From an uncultured Bacilli bacterium (GTDB taxonomy: Bacteria > Bacillota_I > Bacilli_A > RF39 > UBA660), in assembly GCA_947632255.1 (NCBI GenBank), contig CANROL010000047.1, positions 1-8,083 on the forward strand: 8,083 nucleotides of DNA, read 5' to 3'. The notes under the pieces are model-generated. The model made no database searches and was not told the DNA's origin. It worked only from the letters and a program-made list of their open reading frames with translations. A program made the position numbers and the translations under genes. Numbering within the stretch: the stretch's first letter is position 1; the number at the start of each line of letters is the position of its first letter. Below are positions 1 to 4,950 of the stretch, one piece after another.

Positions 1-332
1 AGTTCTTAGCGCAAATTCAAAGAAGATCAAGAAAATATAATACAGGAACAATTATTATTACGCAACAACCAACAGATTTTGCGGCCCCGAATATGATTGT
101 TCATGGTAAAGCAATATTTGATAATGCTTCATATTATGTGGTAATGGGGCTTAGAAAACAAGCTGTTGATGATTTAGCCCAATTAATTGATTTAAATGAA
201 TCAGAAAAAGATAGTATTAAATACTATAATCAAGGGGAAGCGTTATTTATATGTGGTAATAGAAGACTTAGAATAAATATTGTAGTTACACAAGAAGAAT
301 TAGATTCCTTTGGAACTGGGGGAGGTTTATAA
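1..332 (+). CDS. VirB4-like conjugation ATPase, C-terminal fragment
   Basis: This is the last 109 codons of a gene whose start lies left of the window; the open frame runs from base 3 without interruption, well upstream of the first in-frame ATG at 93. VirB4-type ATPases power type IV secretion during conjugation and sit at the inner face of the membrane. Visible here is the end of the RecA/HerA-like motor: an FLAQIQRRSRKYNTG segment, a beta strand ending in the IIITQQPTDF motif (conserved Gln of the VirB4/HerA sensor strand), then the GKAIFDNASYYVVMGL and NQGEALFICGNRRLRI stretches typical of the C-terminus of Gram-positive VirB4 proteins. The Walker A and B motifs must lie outside the window. 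The final codons (Thr-Gly-Gly-Gly-Leu) carry the ribosome site of the next gene, and the stop overlaps that gene's ATG (TAATG). The family assignment is confident; which element it belongs to cannot be seen. Confidence 0.85.
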   Translation, partial: FLAQIQRRSRKYNTGTIIITQQPTDFAAPNMIVHGKAIFDNASYYVVMGLRKQAVDDLAQLIDLNESEKDSIKYYNQGEALFICGNRRLRINIVVTQEELDSFGTGGGL

Positions 333-514
333 TGGGATTTTGGAGTAGTCTTTTAAATGATAAAAAAGATGATGATTTATTTTTAGAAGATTGTCGTAAT
401 TTAGGTTTAACTGATGATGAAATAGAAGATTGTAAAAAAAGTGGAATTGCACCAGAAGAATGGTTAAGAGAAAACGAACCAGAAAATTATGAAGATCAAG
501 AATTAGATGAATAA
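332..514 (+). CDS. Small highly acidic protein coupled to VirB4-like gene
   Basis: This encodes 60 residues of unrecognised function. The start ATG shares one base with the stop of the VirB4-like gene, and a strong GGGAGG site at about 319-324 lies 7-8 bases upstream, so the start is well supported and translation is probably coupled. The protein has about 21 Asp/Glu against 6 Lys/Arg, a hydrophobic N-terminus (MGFWSSLL), two cysteines (21 and 34), and two LTDDEIEDC-like helical stretches ending in a very acidic tail. There is no signal peptide or transmembrane helix. Its position suggests a small cytosolic accessory of the conjugation apparatus, but that is inferred from context only. An intrinsic terminator follows about 20 bases after the stop, so this is the last gene of its operon. 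Confidence 0.7.
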   Translation: MGFWSSLLNDKKDDDLFLEDCRNLGLTDDEIEDCKKSGIAPEEWLRENEPENYEDQELDE

Positions 515-534
515 AAAGGTTCTTAAAGATTAAG

Positions 535-566
535 GAGTGATGAATTAAAAATCATTACTCTTTTTT
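535..566 (+). terminator. Rho-independent terminator of the conjugation operon
   Basis: A nine-pair stem (GAGTGATGA at 535-543 with TCATTACTC at 552-560, one G-T wobble) has an eight-base A-rich loop and is followed directly by six T on the plus strand. It lies 20 bases after the small acidic gene. The same bases contain the stop codon of the decayed ISL3 transposase on the other strand. Confidence 0.75.
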
Positions 567-826
567 AATTTTCTAAAAATATTAGTAACAATTAATATTT
601 TAGCTTTAAAATTATTAAAATTTCTATAACCATATGCAACTCTTTTTATTAACTTACAAGTATTACTATATGGCTGTTCTAATGTATTTTTTATATGTTC
701 ATTAAATAAATATCAATAAACACTTTGGTAATACTTTGCATAAATATTTTCAAAATCAGTATCCTTTTTTTTATCTCGTTCAATAGTTATACTTTTATCT
801 TTTTGCTTTGTTACAAAAAATTTATA
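545..826 (-). pseudogene. ISL3-family transposase remnant (C-terminus)
   Basis: Reading the minus strand from about 826 to the TAA at 545-547 gives about 94 codons that end in LIKRVAYGYRNFNNFKAKIL, the hallmark C-terminus of ISL3-family DDE transposases. The copy is broken in several ways. An in-frame TGA lies at 713-715 (context VY*YLFNEH, probably a former Trp codon). Stops close the frame just upstream, at 827-829. Between PYSN and KLIKR the usual segment carrying the catalytic Glu (EG-x-N-type, roughly ten residues) is missing, so an in-frame deletion is likely. Nothing N-terminal survives. This fragment accounts for most of the otherwise gene-free stretch 515-956; the rest (827-897) is AT-rich with nothing recognisable. 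It shows that an insertion sequence once lay between the conjugation genes and the AbiE operon. Confidence 0.75.
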
Positions 827-889
827 TTATTATATCATTGTTTATGGAAATAGTAATACAGAATTATTTAATATAAAAAACAAGTGAAT

Positions 890-930
890 TTAAAGAAAAT
901 AAGTTGTCAAATATTTTTTGACAACTTATT
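890..930 (-). terminator. Terminator of the AbiE operon
   Basis: There is a perfect 13-bp inverted repeat, AATAAGTTGTCAA at 898-910 and its complement at 918-930, with a seven-base loop. Read on the minus strand it begins about 27 bases after the toxin stop and is followed by a TTTTCTTT-type tract, as expected for an intrinsic terminator. On the plus strand no T-tract follows, so it should act in the minus direction only. Confidence 0.75.
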
Positions 931-956
931 GATAACAATATTAACATTTATTTTAT

Positions 957-1793
957 TTAAACAATAATATCCGCTATTGAGTTAACAATTTCTTCAATTT
1001 TATCAATAATAGAATTATAACTAATTTCAGAAGCATAAATATGGCTTTTTATAAAATTATTCCAATAAGATTTTAAAATATCACTATTAGAAATTACATT
1101 ATAACGTTCTTTAATTTCTTTTAATAGATAATTTGTTTCTCGTCTATTAAAAGTGTTTATAATAGCTTTTTTTAAATTCTCTTTATTTATATCTTCATTC
1201 ATTAGCATATATAAATCATAGAAATCTTTAGCTCTAGTATCACTTTCAGTATCTTCTATTAAAGTTTGAAATTTTTCAGCTATAATACTTTCTTTAGTAA
1301 ATACCATAATATTAATGTAGGTATCGTCAAACATACTTTTATATTTAAAATTAATTTCTCTAGGCACGATAGGATCTTTTGTAGTAATATCAATTTTTAA
1401 ATTAACTTTTAATTCTTCTTTTACTCCTAAAATTGATATTCTAGTTCCACCGTATTTGTCTTGTATTCTAATATCATTTGTTTTTAAAATTTTAAAATCT
1501 ATGCCATCATTACCATCAAGATTAATAATTTCTTCTAAAATATTATTCAATGTTTCTCTTTTTATCTCAATACCTTTTATCATTGTATCCATATCTTGAG
1601 TGGTTCTTCTTTCATCACCAAATAAAGCCGAAAGTAATAAGCCACCTTTTAGGATAAAATTATTTTTATATTTACTGATGGAAATTCTATATAATAGCCT
1701 TTCAAAAAAATACATTTGCATTAAATCTTGGGGCATAACTTGATTTTTTTTGGCTCGATTGTTAATCTTGGCTTTTAAACTTTCACTATTCAT
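957..1793 (-). CDS. abiEii: AbiEii-like nucleotidyltransferase toxin
   Basis: This 278-residue protein is the toxin of a type IV AbiE toxin-antitoxin and phage-defence pair. AbiEii/MenT-type toxins are DNA-polymerase-beta-like nucleotidyltransferases; characterised members modify tRNA 3' ends or bind nucleotides to stop growth. Visible motifs are the Gly-Gly of motif I (residues 50-51, LKGGLLLSALFG), R63-T64 followed by D67-x-D69 (metal-binding pair), a third Asp at 135 in KIDIT, and the C-terminal signature with E173-K174-F and R187-A-K-D-F-Y-D-L194. All expected catalytic positions appear intact and the length is normal for the family. The ATG overlaps the stop of the AbiEi-like gene by four bases (ATGA), so the two are cotranslated, antitoxin first. 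A terminator follows. The family call is confident; the exact RNA target is unknown. Confidence 0.9.
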   Translation of the reverse strand: MNSESLKAKINNRAKKNQVMPQDLMQMYFFERLLYRISISKYKNNFILKGGLLLSALFGDERRTTQDMDTMIKGIEIKRETLNNILEEIINLDGNDGIDFKILKTNDIRIQDKYGGTRISILGVKEELKVNLKIDITTKDPIVPREINFKYKSMFDDTYINIMVFTKESIIAEKFQTLIEDTESDTRAKDFYDLYMLMNEDINKENLKKAIINTFNRRETNYLLKEIKERYNVISNSDILKSYWNNFIKSHIYASEISYNSIIDKIEEIVNSIADIIV

Positions 1794-2380
1794 AACAATG
1801 CCTCCATAAATTCATGTATTTGTTTTTCTATACCCATTAATTTTGCATATTTATATAATTTAAAAGTATTATGTTTTTCTTCTCGATAGTATTTTACAAA
1901 AGCATATTTAACATATTCAAAATAAAGATTATCTTTATCTTTAATTAAATCACATAAACATCTTTCAATATCATAACATTCTATTTCTTGACCTTGAGGG
2001 CTTTTTATTTTTATTCTTCCCAAATTAAGTATATTTTCATCTACGTAATGTAAATTAACATTTTCGTTTTTTATTAAAGTTCCTCCATAATTTCTTTTAA
2101 CTGTAATGTCATATTTTAGTGGTACTCTTTCACATAAATCATGAAAATATAAAGCTGTAAAATAAGAATAAATTGCATCATTTACTCCACGTAATAGTGT
2201 ATAATATTCATCTCCAAATGAATTTGGTAAAATATATACACCCCGTTTAACTCTTTTAATTTTATTCTTTTCTATAAGTCTTGTTAAAGCAACTTTTGGG
2301 ATATTTAATTTAGTTATTTCATCGGTAGTTATAATTTTTTTTTCCCTTAATATATTTAAAATTTGCTCTTCATAATTCAT
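1790..2380 (-). CDS. abiEi: AbiEi-like antitoxin / transcriptional autorepressor
   Basis: This is the antitoxin partner of the downstream AbiEii-like toxin, about 196 residues. The N-terminal part (EEQILNILREKKIITTDEI to about residue 60) is a winged helix-turn-helix of the AbiEi N-terminal type, with the characteristic KRVKRGVYILP wing. The rest matches the AbiEi C-terminal domain (YFTALYFHDLCERVP, then YDIERCLCDLIKDKDNL near the end). In known AbiE systems this protein represses its own promoter by binding two inverted repeats and neutralises the toxin without stable complex formation. I prefer the ATG at 2378-2380, because AAAGGA lies about 9 bases upstream. The in-frame ATG at 2396-2398 (six residues longer, 202 aa) has no ribosome site and falls at the predicted transcription start. 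The paired palindromes around the promoter fit autoregulation. Confidence 0.88.
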   Translation of the reverse strand: MNYEEQILNILREKKIITTDEITKLNIPKVALTRLIEKNKIKRVKRGVYILPNSFGDEYYTLLRGVNDAIYSYFTALYFHDLCERVPLKYDITVKRNYGGTLIKNENVNLHYVDENILNLGRIKIKSPQGQEIECYDIERCLCDLIKDKDNLYFEYVKYAFVKYYREEKHNTFKLYKYAKLMGIEKQIHEFMEALL

Positions 2381-2384
2381 ATTC

Positions 2385-2436
2385 AATGTTCCTTTCATAA
2401 GGAATTATAACATATTTTCCTAAAAAAAGGAACATT
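2385..2436 (-). promoter_or_regulatory. AbiE promoter with paired TTCCT-N6-AGGAA operator sites
   Basis: On the minus strand there is an extended -10, TG-T-TATAAT (TATAAT at 2404-2409, TG at 2411-2412), with no good -35. Two identical palindromes, TTCCT-N6-AGGAA, lie at 2389-2404 and 2417-2432, centres 28 bp apart. The first touches the -10 and the start point; the second covers the -35 region. The outer arms form a perfect 11-bp inverted repeat (AATGTTCCTTT at 2385-2395 and its complement at 2426-2436), so the two sites are mirror images. This is the layout expected for an AbiEi-type autorepressor; binding itself is inferred. Confidence 0.75.
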
Positions 2437-2481
2437 ATTAAGATTTATAAATTAAACTAACTGTAAAAAATATTTAATTGA

Positions 2482-2565
2482 GAACTTTTATTACAACAAG
2501 GATATGAGGGAAATATTAACTTATATGAAAATAGAAATCAAGATGGAACACCTAAAAAGGCATGA
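2482..2565 (+). pseudogene. Orphan coding-like tail fragment
   Basis: In the gap between the AbiE promoter and the collagen-like gene, a plus-strand frame of 27 codons reads like the hydrophilic C-terminus of a protein (ELLLQQGYEGN, then NRNQDGTPKKA, then TGA). It is closed on the 5' side by a TGA at 2479-2481, and there is no start codon or ribosome site. It is followed by a small ATGACT/AGTCAT hairpin at 2562-2578. I do not recognise the family. It may be the stump of a gene cut when the AbiE cassette or an insertion sequence arrived, but it is short enough to be chance. Confidence 0.3.
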
Positions 2566-2600
2566 CTGATTAAGTCATCACTCTTTAATGCTTAAGAATT

Positions 2601-2627
2601 AAAAAAATACCCGTGGGTATTTTTTTT
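2601..2627 (-). terminator. Terminator of the collagen-like gene
   Basis: An almost perfect palindrome, seven A, TACCC, GT, GGGTA, then eight T, starts immediately after the stop codon of the collagen-like gene; the stop TAA is itself part of the A/T arm. The T-tract is present in both directions, so it could also stop plus-strand transcription coming from the left. Confidence 0.8.
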
Positions 2628-3687
2628 AAGCAGCTGGAGTGCCTGTACTTATTTTTTCAACGGTAAGAGTAGCATTACTTACTGCAACAGTATCGGTAGC
2701 GCTTGACTCTAAATATAAACCAACGGTATCACTAGCTTGTAAATTGGCAATTACAGAATTACTAGAATTAAATGGTGTACTAGCAGTGGCATTAGTATAA
2801 GTTAAAGTACTTTCAGGAAGTTCAGTTCCTGCAGCTTGGACATAAGTCTCAATTGTTCCAGCTTGGCCTGGAGTAACAGACATAGCATAACTTATTTTAT
2901 AAGTTCCGGCTTCATCAACTGTAACGACATTCCCAGTTGCGGTTGTATTTAAAACTGGCATCGCGGTATCTAAACCAACTTGAATTGCATTTCCTGAACC
3001 AGTTGTTGAAACATTTTGAGTACCATTATTATATAATCCACCATAGGCAGCAAGTCCATTGGCTGGTCCTGTTGGACCATATGGAACTTGGATGTTTAGT
3101 GTATAGGCATTATCACCGGCACTAACAACTGAAGCTGATGCTCCTGTTTCATATGGAACTGAAGTTGCTGTGGCAGTAAGAGTTATCGCTGGTCCAGTTG
3201 CGCCATAAGGAATATTTAAGTTTAATTCATAAGCATTATCAACACCAGGAGTTGGGGTAATTGTTGCAGTTGCTCCATCATCATAAGGAACTGATTCAAC
3301 ATCACCAATACTTAGAGCTATGGCTGGTCCAACTTCCCCTTGAGGTCCAGCTTCACCAGTGGCACCTGTAGGTCCAGTAGGTCCAGTTGGCCCTGTAGAT
3401 CCGGTTGGTCCTGTTGGGCCTGGTAATCCTTCCATACCAGTAGGTCCGGTTGGTCCTTGAGGAATTGTAAATTGTAATATAGCATTAGAACTTGTACCAG
3501 TATTTACAACTGTGGCATTAGTACCAGGATCAGTTGTAGTGGTTGATCCTACTGTAATAGTCGCGGCAGCAGGTCCGGTTGGTCCCGTTGGACCTGTAGG
3601 TCCATAGCAGCAACAACATCCTTGATTAGGATGGTTTTTATTATAACAATTTATATAATTTTGAGCTCTTTGTAAATTATTATTCAA
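2626..3687 (-). CDS. Collagen-like surface protein with C1q/BclA-like C-terminal domain
   Basis: This 353-residue protein appears to start at TTG (3685-3687), with AAAGGAG seven bases upstream. Order of parts: a polar N-terminus with Cys14 and a run of four Cys (24-27); Gly-Pro-Thr triplets at 29-39; a beta-rich insert at about 40-77; a collagen block of about 15 triplets, mostly GPT, at 78-121; two related inserts at 122-166 and 167-208, each ending PYG-x-TGP; and a C-terminal domain (about 209-353) resembling the trimeric C1q/TNF-like head of BclA-type proteins (ITLxV-type strands, [11 protein letters not shown] near the end). Such proteins form trimeric filaments on spores or cell surfaces. 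GPT triplets are glycosylated on Thr in Bacillus BclA, and a glycosyltransferase gene lies divergently next door. There is no classical signal peptide, LPXTG or membrane segment, which favours spore-coat or exosporium deposition or another attachment route. The base composition is visibly richer in G/C than the neighbours, as Gly/Pro/Ala codons demand. A phage tail-fibre origin is possible but less likely. Confidence 0.85.
   Translation of the reverse strand: MNNNLQRAQNYINCYNKNHPNQGCCCCYGPTGPTGPTGPAAATITVGSTTTTDPGTNATVVNTGTSSNAILQFTIPQGPTGPTGMEGLPGPTGPTGSTGPTGPTGPTGATGEAGPQGEVGPAIALSIGDVESVPYDDGATATITPTPGVDNAYELNLNIPYGATGPAITLTATATSVPYETGASASVVSAGDNAYTLNIQVPYGPTGPANGLAAYGGLYNNGTQNVSTTGSGNAIQVGLDTAMPVLNTTATGNVVTVDEAGTYKISYAMSVTPGQAGTIETYVQAAGTELPESTLTYTNATASTPFNSSNSVIANLQASDTVGLYLESSATDTVAVSNATLTVEKISTGTPAA
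3064..3324 (-). repeat. Tandem duplicated insert module in the collagen-like protein
   Basis: Residues 122-166 and 167-208 are two diverged copies of one module: PAI-x-L, then SVPY-x-x-GA-x-A, DNAY-x-LN, and a terminal PYG-x-TGP. The underlying DNA still shows related blocks. A third, more distant copy sits at residues 40-77 (about 3457-3570), ending FTIPQGPTG. The modules alternate with the collagen blocks. Confidence 0.7.
3325..3456 (-). repeat. Gly-Pro-Thr collagen triplet array
   Basis: About 15 consecutive Gly-X-Y triplets (residues 78-121), most of them GPT, are encoded by 9-base-like degenerate DNA repeats (GGTCCAGTT/GGACCTGTA variants). A shorter array of GPT triplets lies at 3571-3603. 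Synonymous variation among the repeats suggests an old array, though slippage could still change triplet number. Confidence 0.85.
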
Positions 3688-3803
3688 TTTTTTTCTCCTT
3701 TCAATTTTAATATATGTCCTGAAAAAAAGGGTGATTAATGAAATAAACTAAATTTAGTTCTAATAAAAATATTTAAAGATATATTTTATTAGGTGATAAT
3801 GTT
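3688..3803. promoter_or_regulatory. Divergent intergenic region between collagen-like gene and glycosyltransferase
   Basis: These 116 bases must hold both promoters. On the minus strand CATATATTA (3708-3716) matches the CATA-N3-TA form of the -10 of sporulation sigma factors K/E, placed just upstream of the ribosome site of the collagen-like gene; a suitable -35 is not clear. A perfect 14-bp palindrome, AACTAAATTTAGTT, lies at 3746-3759 and is a candidate operator. On the plus strand AGGTGA at 3791-3796 is the ribosome site of the glycosyltransferase. The sigma assignment is weak because the motif is short and the DNA is AT-rich. Confidence 0.4.
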
Positions 3804-4886
3804 TTGAATAAGTATAAAGTTTGTGTTTATGCCATTTGTAAAAATGAAGCTAAATTTGTCGAAAAATGGGTTAAATCGATGAGTGAAGCAGATAATATAT
3901 ATGTTTTAGATACCGGTTCTACTGATGATACCGTAGAAAAATTAAAAAATTTAGGGGTAAATGTTTTAGAAGAAAAAATAACTCCATGGCGGTTTGATGT
4001 TGCCCGAAATAAATCATTAGAAGTGGTACCTATTGATACCGATATATGTGTTTGTACCGATTTAGATGAAACATTTGAAGATGGGTGGCGCAAGAAATTT
4101 GCGGATGCTTGGGCTAAAGGAGCCGATAAATTAAAATATAATTATAATTGGAGTTTTGATGAATATGGTAAGCCCGCGACTACTTTTTATATTTCGAAAG
4201 TGCATAAGAGAGTAGGTTACTATTGGCATCATCCCGTGCATGAAGTTTTAAATAATATTAAAGGGGAAAGAGAAATCCTGGTTCCGGATGTTACTTTAAA
4301 TCATCATCCTGATTTAAAAAAATCGCGGTCTAGTTATCTTCCTTTATTAGAGCTAAGTGTAAAGGAAGATCCATTGGATGATCGTAATATGCATTATTTA
4401 GGACGAGAATACATGTATTATCATAAATATAATGAAGCAATAGATACTTTAATTAAACATTTAGAACTACCAACTGCTTTATGGAAGGCCGAAAGATGTG
4501 CCTCCATGCGTTTTATCGCTCGTTGTTATATTGCTTTAAATAGAGAAAAAGAGGCGGAAATGTGGTTTAAATTAGCTTTAAAGGAAGAACCAACTTTAAG
4601 AGAATCTTATGTCGAATTAGCTCAATTATATGTTAATACTAAAAAATATGATTTAGCTTATGAACTTTTAAAAGAAGCCTTTTTAATTAAAGAAAAAGCT
4701 CCTATATATATAAATGAAGCTTTTGCTTGGAATGATTATATCTATGAATTAATGGGAGTTGCTGCTTATAATTTAGGCTTACTTCCTGAAGCTTTACTAA
4801 ATATGAATAAAGCTTTAGAATTAAATCCTAATAATGAAGAAATAAAAAATAATATTGAAATTATAAATAATGAATTAAATAAATAA
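3804..4886 (+). CDS. Family 2 glycosyltransferase with TPR repeats
   Basis: This 360-residue cytosolic enzyme probably transfers a sugar from a nucleotide donor to a protein or glycan acceptor. The N-terminal half is a GT-A fold: CVYAICKNEAKFV start (residues 7-19), D36-TGSTDDT43 nucleotide-binding loop, D86-L-D88-E metal-binding DxD, and the HKRVGYYWHHPVHEVL segment (134-149) typical of this GT2 subgroup, to which SunS-like enzymes belong. The C-terminal half (about 190-355) has about four TPR-like helical pairs (YNEAIDTLIKHLELP, EAEMWFKLALKEEP, YDLAYELLKEAFLIK, PEALLNMNKALELNP), a common acceptor-recognition module. The start is TTG with AGGTGA 7 bases upstream; the nearby ATG at 3799 reads only two codons before TGA. 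It lies divergent to the Thr-rich collagen-like gene, whose GPT array is the obvious candidate acceptor. All key residues appear present. The family is certain; the acceptor is inferred. Confidence 0.88.
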   Translation: MNKYKVCVYAICKNEAKFVEKWVKSMSEADNIYVLDTGSTDDTVEKLKNLGVNVLEEKITPWRFDVARNKSLEVVPIDTDICVCTDLDETFEDGWRKKFADAWAKGADKLKYNYNWSFDEYGKPATTFYISKVHKRVGYYWHHPVHEVLNNIKGEREILVPDVTLNHHPDLKKSRSSYLPLLELSVKEDPLDDRNMHYLGREYMYYHKYNEAIDTLIKHLELPTALWKAERCASMRFIARCYIALNREKEAEMWFKLALKEEPTLRESYVELAQLYVNTKKYDLAYELLKEAFLIKEKAPIYINEAFAWNDYIYELMGVAAYNLGLLPEALLNMNKALELNPNNEEIKNNIEIINNELNK

Positions 4887-4904
4887 AAAAAGTATTTATT
4901 TTTT
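4877..4904 (+). terminator. Weak AT-only terminator after the glycosyltransferase
   Basis: AAATAAATA (4877-4885, overlapping the stop codon) and its complement TATTTATTT (4893-4901) form a nine-pair stem with a seven-base loop, followed by a few more T. The stem has no G or C, so termination may be inefficient and some read-through into the next gene is possible. Confidence 0.4.
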
Positions 4905-4917
4905 GAAAAAAATATTT

Positions 4918-4942
4918 TATAATTATTAATAGTTAAAAGGAG
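4918..4942 (+). promoter_or_regulatory. Probable -10 box and ribosome site of the zinc-ribbon operon
   Basis: A TATAAT at 4918-4923 is followed by AAAAGGAG at 4935-4942, eight bases before the ATG at 4951. There is no convincing -35 at the normal distance; TTGAAA at 4903-4908 is too close (9 bp). Confidence 0.45.
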
Positions 4943-4950
4943 TGTAAAAT

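Noticed and set aside
713..715. TGA read as Trp (mycoplasma code)
   Set aside because: The ISL3 relic has TGA where Trp would fit, but other genes here use TGG for Trp and TGA as a stop (AbiEi-like gene), and the relic is damaged elsewhere too.
2937..3125. Plus-strand 62-codon frame inside the collagen-like gene
   Set aside because: It lies opposite a clearly coding repetitive gene, has no ribosome site and an implausible composition (Leu/His/Tyr-rich); it is a shadow of the minus-strand gene.
3325..3456. CRISPR-like or microsatellite array
   Set aside because: The repeats are in-frame Gly-Pro-Thr codons with synonymous variation and no spacers.
2626..3687. Phage tail fibre
   Set aside because: Collagen-like inserts occur in tail fibres, but no phage genes are nearby and the C1q/BclA-like head plus a neighbouring glycosyltransferase favour a surface or spore protein.
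3799..3801. ATG as start of the glycosyltransferase
   Set aside because: It is out of frame and reaches TGA after two codons; TTG at 3804 is in frame with AGGTGA at the right distance.
3827..4093. Minus-strand 88-codon frame inside the glycosyltransferase
   Set aside because: It overlaps the conserved catalytic half of the glycosyltransferase on the other strand and has no family likeness.
4903..4923. TTGAAA and TATAAT as a complete sigma-A promoter
   Set aside because: The spacer is only 9 bp; only the -10 is kept as plausible.
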